From an uncultured Eubacterium sp. (lineage in GTDB: Bacteria; Bacillota; Clostridia; Lachnospirales; Lachnospiraceae), in the NCBI GenBank assembly GCA_947090545.1, contig CAMUPC010000005.1:1-49793 (forward strand): DNA of 49,793 bases, given 5' to 3'. Below the pieces are notes generated by a model that saw only the letters and a list, made by a program, of their open reading frames with translations, searched no databases and had not been told where the DNA came from. Below, piece after piece: positions 33,867-42,354 of the stretch. A program made the translations under genes and the position numbers. How positions within the stretch are numbered: position 1 is the first letter of the stretch; every line of letters begins with the position of its first letter.

Positions 33867-33890
33867 TCAAAAGAAAAATGCAACATTTTC
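33867..33890 (+). repeat. 24-nt direct repeat with hairpin, copy 1
   Basis: TCAAAAGAAAAATGCAACAT plus TTTC is identical to 34033-34056. It overlaps an inverted repeat ATGCAAC...GTTGCAT, so a hairpin forms in RNA or DNA. The stretch from 33752 to 33866 shows no gene or clear signal. Confidence 0.75.
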
Positions 33891-33997
33891 TTGAAACTGT
33901 TGCATCTTGTTGAGCAACGTCAGAAAATGCTGGAAAATCAGGGTTCTTGAGATTGTGTCATTAGAAAAATGAAGAAAAAAATTTTTGAAATTAGGGG

Positions 33998-34024
33998 TTA
34001 AGTATTGTCTGAAAGTGCCGATAT
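33998..34024 (+). promoter_or_regulatory. Sigma-28 (SigD/FliA) promoter for csrA and flagellin
   Basis: TTAAGTAT (33998-34005), 11-nt spacer, GCCGATAT (34017-34024), against the consensus TAAAGTTT-N11-GCCGATAA. The -10 matches at 7 of 8 positions and the -35 at 6 of 8. Transcription would start about 34032, exactly where repeat copy 2 begins. Confidence 0.8.
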
Positions 34025-34032
34025 TAATAGTG

Positions 34033-34056
34033 TCAAAAGAAAAATGCAACATTTTC
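34033..34056 (+). repeat. 24-nt direct repeat with hairpin, copy 2
   Basis: Identical to 33867-33890. It continues into a hairpin ATGCAAC...GTTGCAT (34044-34071). Placed at the predicted 5' end of the sigma-28 transcript, it may stabilise or regulate the csrA-flagellin message. Confidence 0.75.
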
Positions 34057-34117
34057 AAGAAAAAGTTGCATACGACAAGTATCATTTGGAAGTGAACAAA
34101 AAAACAAGGAGGTTCTT

Positions 34118-34462
34118 ATGCTGAAGCTCACCGTAAAACCAGGAGAATACCTTCTGATCGGAAATGAAATCAAGCTGGTGTTTGCCGGAGGCAGCTCCAA
34201 TAATCTGAGGATACTGGTAGACGCGCCAAAAAGCATGAATATTGCCAGAAGCTCTACATTGGAAAAGAAAATGATGAAAGAAGAGCCGGGGAATATGGTC
34301 ACGCATTATAAAGACCAGGAGCTTTCAAAGGAAGCGCAGGAGAAGATCAAGGCTATTTTAATGGAAGAGCGCAGGAAAGTGAGGATGGAAAAACGGGTGC
34401 AAAGTCCTGCAAGCGTTCCAAGACGGCAGGCAAGGTATGGTAATAATGCCGGATTATCCTAG
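34118..34462 (+). CDS. csrA: CsrA-like translational regulator, divergent and C-terminally extended
   Basis: A 114-residue protein. Residues 1-50 align with CsrA: MLKLTVKPGEYLLIGNEIKL with the GxxE-xx-IG core, LRILVDAPK, and Arg44 in IARSS, the key RNA-contacting residue at its exact usual position. Arg6, the other RNA contact, is Val here. A basic tail of about 55 residues replaces the short usual tail. CsrA in flagellated Firmicutes represses flagellin translation and is held off by FliW; the gene lies just before flagellin under a sigma-28 promoter. AACAAGGAGG upstream doubles as ribosome site and possible CsrA target. Confidence 0.72.
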   Translation: MLKLTVKPGEYLLIGNEIKLVFAGGSSNNLRILVDAPKSMNIARSSTLEKKMMKEEPGNMVTHYKDQELSKEAQEKIKAILMEERRKVRMEKRVQSPASVPRRQARYGNNAGLS

Positions 34463-34518
34463 GGATCTGGCTTTGTTATAGAAAAACAAATACGCAGGTA
34501 ATTAATACCGCACATGCA

Positions 34519-34556
34519 CGCAAACGGAATTGCGGCATTTTCAAAACAAGGAGGAA
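34519..34556 (+). promoter_or_regulatory. CsrA-type binding sites in the flagellin leader
   Basis: CGCAA-ACGGAA-TTGCG (34519-34534) is a 5-bp stem with GGA in a hexaloop, the canonical CsrA target. A second GGA site, ACAAGGAGGA (34546-34555), covers the ribosome site. Two sites, one on the Shine-Dalgarno, is the B. subtilis hag arrangement. Confidence 0.65.
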
Positions 34557-34562
34557 AATATT

Positions 34563-35747
34563 ATGGCAATGGTAGTACAGCACAATCTTACAGCGATGAA
34601 CGCAAACCGTCAGTTGGGTGTTACAACTGGACAACAGGCAAAATCTTCTGAAAAATTATCTTCTGGCTACAAGATTAATCGTGCAGGAGATGACGCAGCG
34701 GGCTTAAAGATTTCTGAAAAGATGAGAAGCCAGGTGCGCGGCTTAAACAAAGCATCTGCAAATGCGCAGGACGGTATCTCTCTGATCCAGACAGCAGAAG
34801 GTGCGTTAAACGAAGCGCATTCGATCTTACAGCGTATGAATGAGCTGTCTGTACAGGGCGCAAACGATACAAACCAGGATATTGACCGTGATGCAATCAA
34901 TGAGGAACTGGCAGCTTTAACAGAAGAATTAGACAGAATTTCCGAGACAACACAGTTCAATAAACAGGAATTACTGGATGGTACGTTTAAAGACAAGAAG
35001 CTTCAGGTTGGTGCAAACGCAAACCAGAGCATCAGCATTTCGATTAACAAGATGGACGCAAAGTCATTAGGATTGCGCGATATCAACTATACGAAAGGTA
35101 CAGAGACAGTTTCGTATAATAAAATCAATTATCTTGGCACTGAGTTCACCTATGATACCACGAAATCAGCGGCTGATAATAAATCTGAGTTCAAGGGTGA
35201 TTTGAGGTCTTTTGGTTCAGCACAGTTCAAGAGCGGCATGGTTCATATGGATTCGAGCGGCAAGTATGGTTTATCAGAAGGTACGACAACATATTCGACG
35301 ATGAGTGAGGCAATTAGTGCTGGTGCTAGCGAATTGGGTAGTTTGTATGGTGGCTTTGCAAGTGATGCATGGAGTGATCTGTTAAGTAATTCAAAAGTTG
35401 TCGGGACAACATTGCCTGGATTTGGCAGTGTAGTATCAGCAGATGTACCTAAGGTAGATGATTATGCACTGGCAAACGCTACTTTAACTGCTGTTCAGGA
35501 TGCAATTAACCGCGTATCTACACAGCGTTCTGCATTAGGTGCATTACAGAATCGTCTGGAACATACAGTTGCAAATCTGGACAATGTAGCAGAGAATACA
35601 CAGTCAGCAGAATCCCGCATCCGTGATACAGATATGGCGTCTCAGATGGTTGATTACAGTAAGAACAATATTCTTGCACAGGCGGGACAGTCTATGCTTG
35701 CACAGGCGAACCAGTCTACGCAGGGTGTATTATCCTTGTTACAGTAA
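34563..35747 (+). CDS. fliC: Flagellin
   Basis: A 394-residue flagellin, the filament subunit exported by the flagellar type III system. The N-terminal D0/D1 part (MAMVVQHNLTAMNANRQLGV ... SSGYKINRAGDDAAGL) and the C-terminal D1/D0 part (RSALGALQNRLEHTVANLDN ... NILAQAGQSMLAQANQST) are highly conserved. The middle (about 170-300), rich in Ser, Thr and Gly, is the variable surface region and likely carries the O-linked sugar from the downstream genes. The ATG at 34563 follows AAGGAGG by 8 nt. Translation is probably controlled by CsrA through the leader hairpin. Confidence 0.97.
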   Translation: MAMVVQHNLTAMNANRQLGVTTGQQAKSSEKLSSGYKINRAGDDAAGLKISEKMRSQVRGLNKASANAQDGISLIQTAEGALNEAHSILQRMNELSVQGANDTNQDIDRDAINEELAALTEELDRISETTQFNKQELLDGTFKDKKLQVGANANQSISISINKMDAKSLGLRDINYTKGTETVSYNKINYLGTEFTYDTTKSAADNKSEFKGDLRSFGSAQFKSGMVHMDSSGKYGLSEGTTTYSTMSEAISAGASELGSLYGGFASDAWSDLLSNSKVVGTTLPGFGSVVSADVPKVDDYALANATLTAVQDAINRVSTQRSALGALQNRLEHTVANLDNVAENTQSAESRIRDTDMASQMVDYSKNNILAQAGQSMLAQANQSTQGVLSLLQ

Positions 35748-35770
35748 TAAAAGCAGTATATTTTCAAAGA

Positions 35771-35796
35771 AAAAACCAGCTTCGGCTGGTTTTTTT
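35771..35796 (+). terminator. Rho-independent terminator of flagellin
   Basis: AAAACCAGC-TTCG-GCTGGTTTT stem with a T-run to 35796. The next gene begins 17 nt later, so some readthrough into the glycosylation genes is plausible. Confidence 0.92.
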
Positions 35797-35812
35797 GAGA
35801 AAAGAGGAGAGA

Positions 35813-36142
35813 ATGGAAAAAAAGATTGAACAACTGTATGAAGCTATTAGCTTATTAGGTTTTCAAAGCACTTATGCCAGAAAAAATAATTATGTGCAGA
35901 AATGCGTCCAGCTTTTCCCGGAAATAGAACAATTTGTACAATGGTTTTTTGACAATGTATCAGGCGTTGAGGAAGGTATCTACCTTAATCTTGCAGATAT
36001 ATTAAAAGATTGCGAGACGGCTCTTACACAAAATGACAATGTATTAATGATGGATGCCTTAGAGCAGGGGATTACCGGTTATCTCGAAATGTTTTTGCCG
36101 GAAGAATATTTTGAGAAAAAGGAGATCGTTTATGTCAAATGA
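35813..36142 (+). CDS. Unknown small acidic protein between flagellin and Maf
   Basis: A 109-residue soluble, helical, acidic protein (PEIEQFVQWFFDNVSGVEEG; LQNDN-like turns; ending EYFEKKEIVYVK). I do not recognise a named family. AGAGGAGA lies just before the ATG at 35813. Its end overlaps the maf gene by 11 nt, so the two are co-translated. Position suggests a helper for flagellin glycosylation or export, but nothing in the sequence shows this directly. Confidence 0.75.
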   Translation: MEKKIEQLYEAISLLGFQSTYARKNNYVQKCVQLFPEIEQFVQWFFDNVSGVEEGIYLNLADILKDCETALTQNDNVLMMDALEQGITGYLEMFLPEEYFEKKEIVYVK

Positions 36143-37991
36143 ACTGAAATGCAGAAATCTTAAAGTATTGGAGGAACGTTTTCCTGGCATGGCTGAACTG
36201 ATAGAAGAGAAAAAGGATTCTCTTCTGAAAAAAGAAGCTGTCCAGATTACAGAAGAAACCGCTTTTACAGGAGAGCAGATTTTAACAGTTAAGTGGGAAG
36301 GAAGACGGTTATATTTGGCTGGACGAAGGGCACCTTCTGCCCATCCCGAAAACCAGGTATCCGTACTGGGAAGGATCATACCGAATGCACCTGTGTTTGT
36401 ATTAGGTATGGGAAATCTGCATTATATAGACCAATTAAATCAAAAGGCTGATGAAAGCGTTCAGATTTTGATATATGAACCACTATTTTCCGTCTTTTAT
36501 AAGCAGTTATATCTGGCGGATTTCAAAAAACTGTTCGGCAAACGGACGGTTGTAATGATTGTAGAAGGAATTAATGAAGATGGGCTTGACGGGATGATTC
36601 GTACGATGTTGCAGGGTGATAAGGTTCCATTAATGAAATACTTTGTGCTGCCAAATTATGTAGAGCTGTGTCTGGAGCAGACAGAAAATTTTCTGAAAAT
36701 ATTAAAAGAACATACGCACGCCTATTACGTAGGAATGGGTACGAAGATGTTTTTTAGAAATGATTTTGCAAAAAATTTTTACAGCAACGTACGGTATATC
36801 CGTACAGGCTACAAGGCTTTCCAGTTATTAAACGTAATTCCGGCAGACATTCCTGCTTTTGTCGTATCTGCTGGCCCATCTTTAAATAAAAATATCAAAC
36901 AATTGAAAAGAGCAAAAAACAAGTCTTTTATGATCGCAGTAGATACAGCGCTCAAACCGTTGCTGAAAGAAGGTATTGTGCCAGATATGTTTGCAACATT
37001 GGATGGGATTAAGCCAGTCGAGCTGATCGAACAGGAAGAAGCTAAGAACATTCCGTTGCTTGCAAAGCTGACATCTACAAAAGGGATGCTGGATTATCAT
37101 ACCGGAAAAAAATTTTTTATTAACGAAGGACTGCGATATGCCAATGAATTGTTTGCCATGAATCATAAAAGTATCGAGGGCTTTGCAGTCGGCGGTTCGG
37201 TTGCAACACTTGCTTTTTCTCTTGTATGCCATCTTGGATTTCGGAAAATTATATTTGTAGGGCAGGACCTTGCTTATACTGGCAATAAATCTCATGCTGA
37301 CGGTACGTTTCAGGAGAAAATGCCGCAGGAAGATACCAAAGGCTTTATTATGGTGCCTGGAAACTACGAAGATGAACTGCCTACATTGTCTAACTTGGAC
37401 GGTTACCGCAAATGGTTTGGAGAATATATCGAGCAATGGGAAAAAGACCATTATGTAGAGTTTATCAATGCTACAGAGGGCGGCGCCAGGATTGAGGGTA
37501 CGACACTGATGACGCTTGCAGAGGTGATTGACGCAGAATGTACCAGGGAAGTCAATATAAAATCCTGCATTGACAGCCTGGAGCCTTTTTTCAACAAGGA
37601 AGAGCAGGATAAGATTCTGAAATATTTTCAGGATACTCCCAAACAGATACACGAAATCGTACTGCTTGCACAAGAAGGGAGAAAGCTGTACAGCCAGTTA
37701 GATAAGCTTTGCCGAAAGGGAAATCTGGATAAAAAGGCATATTTAAAAATATTAAAGCGGGTAAAACGAAACAGAAAGAAAATTGAGCAAAATCCGCATT
37801 TTGATATGCTGATAAACAGTATGATTGTTGCAGAACAGATCATTCGGTCCGGGCAGTATTTCAAGCATGATACTCTGGAGGAAGAAGGGCTGGAGCTGGC
37901 AAGGCAGGGAAAGGAATACATGAAGCTGATGGAGGGGTATGCAGAGGCAATAGAGGAAATTGCAAAAGAAACTGTGGCGAAGGAAACATAG
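36132..37991 (+). CDS. maf: Motility-associated flagellin glycosyltransferase (Maf, DUF115/MptE-like)
   Basis: A 619-residue cytoplasmic enzyme of the Maf family, which transfers pseudaminic or related nonulosonic acids from CMP-sugar to Ser/Thr of flagellin before export. The central MAF_flag10/DUF115 domain has FVVSAGPSLNKNIKQLKRAK, VDTALKPLLKEGIVPDMFATLDG and FVGQDLAYTGNKSHADGT, the family hallmarks. The C-terminal third is helical. AAGGAG lies 7 nt before ATG 36132. It sits between flagellin and the sugar-synthesis genes, which identifies both acceptor and donor pathway. Confidence 0.93.
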   Translation: MSNELKCRNLKVLEERFPGMAELIEEKKDSLLKKEAVQITEETAFTGEQILTVKWEGRRLYLAGRRAPSAHPENQVSVLGRIIPNAPVFVLGMGNLHYIDQLNQKADESVQILIYEPLFSVFYKQLYLADFKKLFGKRTVVMIVEGINEDGLDGMIRTMLQGDKVPLMKYFVLPNYVELCLEQTENFLKILKEHTHAYYVGMGTKMFFRNDFAKNFYSNVRYIRTGYKAFQLLNVIPADIPAFVVSAGPSLNKNIKQLKRAKNKSFMIAVDTALKPLLKEGIVPDMFATLDGIKPVELIEQEEAKNIPLLAKLTSTKGMLDYHTGKKFFINEGLRYANELFAMNHKSIEGFAVGGSVATLAFSLVCHLGFRKIIFVGQDLAYTGNKSHADGTFQEKMPQEDTKGFIMVPGNYEDELPTLSNLDGYRKWFGEYIEQWEKDHYVEFINATEGGARIEGTTLMTLAEVIDAECTREVNIKSCIDSLEPFFNKEEQDKILKYFQDTPKQIHEIVLLAQEGRKLYSQLDKLCRKGNLDKKAYLKILKRVKRNRKKIEQNPHFDMLINSMIVAEQIIRSGQYFKHDTLEEEGLELARQGKEYMKLMEGYAEAIEEIAKETVAKET

Positions 37992-38017
37992 CAAAGGCAT
38001 AGAGCAGGAGGCAGAAA

Positions 38018-39010
38018 ATGTTAAATGGTAAAACAATACTGATCACAGGCGGTACAGGTTCCTTTGGAAACGCCTTTACAAAATATGTATTATCACACTA
38101 TACACCGGAAAAAATCGTGATTTATTCCCGTGACGAATTTAAACAGTTTCATATGGCTAATAAGTTCAGGGAATATGGCGACAGGCTGAGATTCTTTATC
38201 GGAGATGTGCGTGACCGTGACAGGCTGTACCGGGCTTTTGACGGCATTGATTTTGTCGTACATGCGGCAGCGTTAAAACAGGTGCCAGCCTGTGAATATA
38301 ATCCAATGGAAGCGGTAAAAACCAACATCAGCGGAGCTATGAATATCGTGGATGCGGCATTGGACTGCGGCGTCAAACGAGTCGTGGCGCTTTCTACCGA
38401 CAAAGCGGTGAATCCCATTAATTTGTATGGCGGTACAAAACTGGTATCGGATAAACTTTTTATTGCTGCAAATGCTTATTCCGGCAGAAAAGATGTCTGT
38501 TTTTCGATCGTAAGGTACGGAAATGTGGCAGGAAGCCGTGGCTCCGTGATTCCCTTTTTCAAAGAGCTGGCGGCAAAAGGAGAAAATCGGCTGCCTATCA
38601 CAGATTATCGCATGACTCGGTTTTGGATTAGCCTGGATGAAGGGGTACAATTAGTCATTAAAGCATTGTCAGAAGCAAAAGGTGGAGAAACGTTTATATC
38701 AAAGATTCCTTCCTTTAAGATTACAGATCTGGCGCAGGCAGTGCTTCCGGGATGTGATATGCCGGAAGTCGGGATACGTGAAGGCGAGAAGCTGCATGAA
38801 GTAATGGTAACAAAAGAAGATTCTTTAATGACATATGAGTATCAAAATCACTTTATTATCTATCCTCACTTTGACTGGTGGGATGACCGAAGGATTCATC
38901 CAGGCGGGACGCGGGTGGAGCCTGGATTTGAATATAGTTCCGGCAATAACACACAATGGCTGACAACGGAACATATAAAAGAAATGCTGAAAAAAGTAGA
39001 CATACATTAA
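38018..39010 (+). CDS. pseB: UDP-GlcNAc 4,6-dehydratase (5-inverting), PseB/FlaA1-like
   Basis: A 330-residue SDR that catalyses the first step to pseudaminic acid: UDP-GlcNAc to the 4-keto-6-deoxy-L-arabino-hexulose. It has the cofactor motif ILITGGTGSFGNAFTKYVL, SRDEFKQFHMA, AAALKQVPACEYNPMEA, STDKAVNPINLYGGTK (Tyr/Lys pair) and RYGNVAGSRGSVIPFF. Length and motifs fit PseB. A GGAGG-containing site lies before the ATG. The next enzyme, the aminotransferase PseC, is not in this window. Confidence 0.92.
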   Translation: MLNGKTILITGGTGSFGNAFTKYVLSHYTPEKIVIYSRDEFKQFHMANKFREYGDRLRFFIGDVRDRDRLYRAFDGIDFVVHAAALKQVPACEYNPMEAVKTNISGAMNIVDAALDCGVKRVVALSTDKAVNPINLYGGTKLVSDKLFIAANAYSGRKDVCFSIVRYGNVAGSRGSVIPFFKELAAKGENRLPITDYRMTRFWISLDEGVQLVIKALSEAKGGETFISKIPSFKITDLAQAVLPGCDMPEVGIREGEKLHEVMVTKEDSLMTYEYQNHFIIYPHFDWWDDRRIHPGGTRVEPGFEYSSGNNTQWLTTEHIKEMLKKVDIH

Positions 39011-39029
39011 AAATAATGGAGGATTTGAG

Positions 39030-40181
39030 ATGATTCAATATTGTAAACGCTGCTGCCTGCCGAGCACAAAACCGCACTTGTTATTTGATGAGGAAGGTGT
39101 TTGTAATGCCTGCCGCAATTATGAAAACAGGAAGAAGGTAGACTGGGAACAAAGGAAAAAAGAACTGGAGGAGATATTAGATCGTTACCGTTCTAAAGAC
39201 GGTACGAATTGGGACTGCATTATACCTGTCAGCGGTGGAAAAGACAGTACCTACCAGGTTGTGACGATGCTTGATATGGGAATGAATCCGCTTTGTGTAA
39301 CCGCAACAACCTGTGATTTGACACCGATTGGCAGAAAGAATATTGAAAATATAAAAAGTATGGGCGTGGATTACATAGAAGTAACAACGAACCGAAAGGT
39401 ACGGGCAAAACTCAATCGGATTGGGCTCACAGAAGTGGGCGATATTTCCTGGCCGGAACATGTCAGCATCTTTACTGTTCCAGTACGTACGGCAGTAAGT
39501 TTTCGTATCCCATTGATTATTTGGGGAGAAAATTCTCAAAATGAATATGGCGGGCCTGCTGCCGCGGCAGAAAACAACGTATTGGACAGACGCTGGCTGG
39601 AGGAATTTGGAGGAATGCTTGGGCTTCGGGTGAATGACCTGATTGGGCAGGAAGGAATTACGAAAAAAGACCTGATTCCTTTTACCTATCCCGATGACAG
39701 CGAATTAAAACAGGTGGGCGTTACGGGGATTTTTCTTGGATATTATATTCCATGGGAGGGGCTGCATAACGTTTTGGTTTCAAAGGCACATGGTTTTCAG
39801 AGTTGGGGCAAGGCGGTCGAAGGCCATACAGATGATTATGAAAATCTGGATAACTACCAGGCAGGCATTCATGAGTATTTTAAATATTTAAAATTTGGAT
39901 TCGGACGGGCAGCAGATCAGGCATCTATGCATATCCGCCGGGGAAGAATGACCCGCGAACAGGCAATGAAGATTGTAAATGAAAGAGATGGGCAATTTCG
40001 CTGGACCTATCTGGACAAGCCATTGGCGGATATTTTGTCCCCGTTAGATCTGACAGTGGATGAGTTTATAAAGATATGTGACGAATTTACAAATAAAAAA
40101 TTATTTTTAACAGATAAAAATGGCAAGCTTATAAAAGATAAAAAGGGAAACCTAACGAAAATAAATAACGATAACCCGTAA
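39030..40181 (+). CDS. pseA: N-acetyl sugar amidotransferase (PseA/WbpG-type)
   Basis: A 383-residue PP-loop ATPase that turns a sugar acetamido group into an acetamidino group with ammonia from a HisH/HisF pair. The N-terminus has a four-Cys metal site (CKRCCLP ... CNACRNY). The PP-loop is PVSGGKDSTYQ (about residue 67), and IIWGENSQNEYGG is a family block. In Campylobacter PseA makes acetamidino-pseudaminic acid for flagellin. In P. aeruginosa WbpG acts on a mannuronate derivative. Directly upstream of hisH and hisF copies, its role here is very likely amidination of the flagellin sugar. Confidence 0.9.
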   Translation: MIQYCKRCCLPSTKPHLLFDEEGVCNACRNYENRKKVDWEQRKKELEEILDRYRSKDGTNWDCIIPVSGGKDSTYQVVTMLDMGMNPLCVTATTCDLTPIGRKNIENIKSMGVDYIEVTTNRKVRAKLNRIGLTEVGDISWPEHVSIFTVPVRTAVSFRIPLIIWGENSQNEYGGPAAAAENNVLDRRWLEEFGGMLGLRVNDLIGQEGITKKDLIPFTYPDDSELKQVGVTGIFLGYYIPWEGLHNVLVSKAHGFQSWGKAVEGHTDDYENLDNYQAGIHEYFKYLKFGFGRAADQASMHIRRGRMTREQAMKIVNERDGQFRWTYLDKPLADILSPLDLTVDEFIKICDEFTNKKLFLTDKNGKLIKDKKGNLTKINNDNP

Positions 40182-40215
40182 CGAAAACGAACACAGACAA
40201 GGAGGCGTTAGAAAA

Positions 40216-40830
40216 ATGGAAACAGCAATCATTGATTATGGTATGGGGAATCTGTTTTCTGTACAGCGGGCATTTGAAAAATGCAATACTGATGCTGTCA
40301 TTATTGATAATCCTCTGGAACTGCGTAATGTGGAACATATTGTATTGCCTGGAGTGGGCGCTTTTCCAGATGCGGTCAGCCATCTGCGAAAGGGCGGATG
40401 GATAGAAGAGCTGGATCGTGCCGTACTGAAAAAGGAAATTCCTATCCTGGGAATATGCTTGGGAATGCAGCTATTGGCTTCCAAAGGATACGAGGGTTAT
40501 GAATGCAGCGGATTAAATTATATTCCGGGTGAAGTAGCTTTGCTGCAAGCAGATAGCAAAGAAGAAAGAATTCCGCATGTGGGATGGAACGAAATAAGAA
40601 AAGAACAGGATGCTGTGTTATTAGATGGAATATCCGATGGTACCAATTTTTATTTTGTGCACAGCTATCATTTTTGTGTTAAAAATCAGTCTGATGTGCT
40701 TTGCCGTACGGATTACTGCGGTTCCTTTGTATCTGTGGTAGGGAAAGGGCATATTGTCGGAACACAGTTTCATCCAGAAAAAAGCCAAAAAGCGGGCTTT
40801 CAGATCATTCGGAATTTTTTAAAAATGTAA
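40216..40830 (+). CDS. hisH: Glutamine amidotransferase, HisH paralogue
   Basis: A 204-residue class I glutaminase of the HisH type. The catalytic triad is Cys81 in GICLGMQLL, plus His and Glu in TQFHPEKSQ. VLPGVGAFPDA is also conserved. It releases ammonia and channels it through the HisF-like partner. No other histidine gene is nearby, so it is dedicated to the sugar amidotransferase. AAGGAGG precedes the ATG by about 10 nt. Confidence 0.92.
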   Translation: METAIIDYGMGNLFSVQRAFEKCNTDAVIIDNPLELRNVEHIVLPGVGAFPDAVSHLRKGGWIEELDRAVLKKEIPILGICLGMQLLASKGYEGYECSGLNYIPGEVALLQADSKEERIPHVGWNEIRKEQDAVLLDGISDGTNFYFVHSYHFCVKNQSDVLCRTDYCGSFVSVVGKGHIVGTQFHPEKSQKAGFQIIRNFLKM

Positions 40831-40849
40831 GCTTGCGGAAGGAGAACTC

Positions 40850-41608
40850 ATGCTAAAGGTTCGTGTGATTCCGACATTATTATATAAATCGGTTGGTTTG
40901 GTAAAAGGGATTGGATTTGATGCCTGGAGACGTGTAGATACCGTACTTCCTGCAATCAAAGTATATAACATGCGGGAAGTGGATGAATTAATCCTGTTGG
41001 ATATCGATGCTACAGATGAAAGGCGGGAGCCGGATTATGAAGCAATCAAAGATTTTTCCAGGGAGTGTTTTGTACCGTTTTGTGTCGGCGGCGGTATCAG
41101 CAGGATCGATCAGATCAGGCGTTTACTGAGGTCTGGAGCAGACAAGGTTTGCATTAACAGCGCTGCTTATGAACACCCGGAACTAATTACAGAAAGTGCC
41201 AGGTTATTTGGTTCCCAGTGTATCGTAGTTAGTATCGACTGCAAAAAAATCGGTGAACAATACTATTGTTTTTCTCATAATGGCAGGGTAAATACGGGAT
41301 ATTTATTGAGAGACTGGGCAGAAGAGGCAGCAAAAGCGGGAGCAGGTGAACTGCTTGTTACATCTGTAACAATGGATGGGACAATGCGGGGATATGATAT
41401 GGATATGATAAAGACAGCGGTCCGTATGGTAAACATTCCAGTAATTGCATCTGGCGGTGCTGGCAATTATGAACATATGTATCAGGCAATCAAAGACGCC
41501 GGCGCATCTGCAGTTGCAGCGGCAAGCATCTATCATTTTACGGAGCAAACACCGAAGGAAGCAAAAGAATATCTAAAAGAAAGGGGGATTCCAGTACGAA
41601 TCAAATAA
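40850..41608 (+). CDS. hisF: HisF paralogue (cyclase-like ammonia channel subunit)
   Basis: A 252-residue TIM barrel of the HisF type. It has MLKVRVIPTLLYKS instead of the usual HisF start, LILLDIDATDERREP (catalytic Asp region), VGGGISRIDQIRRLL (phosphate site), and VIASGGAGNYEHM near the end. It pairs with HisH and presumably delivers ammonia to the amidotransferase; imidazole-glycerol-phosphate synthesis is unlikely here. Its stop is TAA (41606-41608), overlapping the presumed ATA start of pseF. Confidence 0.92.
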   Translation: MLKVRVIPTLLYKSVGLVKGIGFDAWRRVDTVLPAIKVYNMREVDELILLDIDATDERREPDYEAIKDFSRECFVPFCVGGGISRIDQIRRLLRSGADKVCINSAAYEHPELITESARLFGSQCIVVSIDCKKIGEQYYCFSHNGRVNTGYLLRDWAEEAAKAGAGELLVTSVTMDGTMRGYDMDMIKTAVRMVNIPVIASGGAGNYEHMYQAIKDAGASAVAAASIYHFTEQTPKEAKEYLKERGIPVRIK

Positions 41609-42312
41609 AAAGACAAGCCGTTGCAATTATCACAGCCCGCGGAGGCAGCAAGCGGATACCAAGGAAAAATATACGGAGCTTTTGCGGCAGGCCGATTATA
41701 GCATATTCGATAGAAGCGGCACTTACATCGAACTTGTTTCAGGAAGTGATGGTATCTACGGACGATCAGGAAATAGCCCAAACTGCAAAAGAACATGGTG
41801 CAGAAGTCCCTTTTCTGCGAAGCTCAAATACTTCTGGTGATTATGCAGCGACAGTAGAAGTCCTGCTTGAAGTATTAACCAATTATGAAAAATTAGGAAA
41901 GTATTTTACAGATGCCTGCTGTATTTATCCGACGGCACCGTTTATTACGGCGGAAAAATTAGAAAATGCAATGAAACTGCTGGATGATCCTGATACAGAG
42001 GCGGTCGTTCCCGTAACAGCTTTTTCCTTTCCACCGTTAAGAGGCATGTATATCCGAGAGGAAAAACTTTTCTACCACCACCCGGAATATGTGAATGTGC
42101 GTTCACAAGATATCGAAACAATGTACCATGACTGCGGACAGTTTTATTGCTTTAAACCGCAGATACTTAAATGCAAGAAAAAATTAATAACAGAACATAC
42201 AAAAGCAGTTATAGTGCCGGAAAGCGAGGTTCAGGATATCGATACACTACAGGATTGGGTAATTGCTGAGATGAAGTACCAATGTATGCTGTCAAAGCAG
42301 CAGAAACAATGA
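41605..42312 (+). CDS. pseF: CMP-pseudaminic acid cytidylyltransferase, start codon ATA
   Basis: A 235-residue CMP-nonulosonate synthase that activates the sugar for Maf. The N-terminal CTP motif AIITARGGSKRIPRKNIR and the blocks VMVSTDDQEIA, IYPTAPFITAEKL and MYHDCGQFYCFKP are all in one open frame. No ATG, GTG or TTG precedes the CTP motif in frame; the first is a TTG at 41734, inside the protein. At the expected place stands ATA AAA AGA CAA (41605), overlapping the hisF stop as ATAA where ATGA would be normal. A G-to-A change seems to have removed the ATG. Initiation at ATA by coupling, or loss of function, are both possible. Confidence 0.8.
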   Translation: MKRQAVAIITARGGSKRIPRKNIRSFCGRPIIAYSIEAALTSNLFQEVMVSTDDQEIAQTAKEHGAEVPFLRSSNTSGDYAATVEVLLEVLTNYEKLGKYFTDACCIYPTAPFITAEKLENAMKLLDDPDTEAVVPVTAFSFPPLRGMYIREEKLFYHHPEYVNVRSQDIETMYHDCGQFYCFKPQILKCKKKLITEHTKAVIVPESEVQDIDTLQDWVIAEMKYQCMLSKQQKQ

Positions 42313-42354
42313 TAAAGTTTGAACATATAAGGTTTTAGAATAGGCGGTGGTAAA

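Noticed and set aside
33867-34302. Minus-strand ORFs across the csrA leader (ending NVAFFF)
   Set aside because: Their repeated endings come from the 24-nt direct repeat; they overlap the sigma-28 promoter and csrA, and have no ribosome sites.
40216-41608. Part of a histidine biosynthesis operon
   Set aside because: Only hisH and hisF are present, enclosed by sugar amidotransferase and pseudaminic acid genes; this is the known companion arrangement for amidination.
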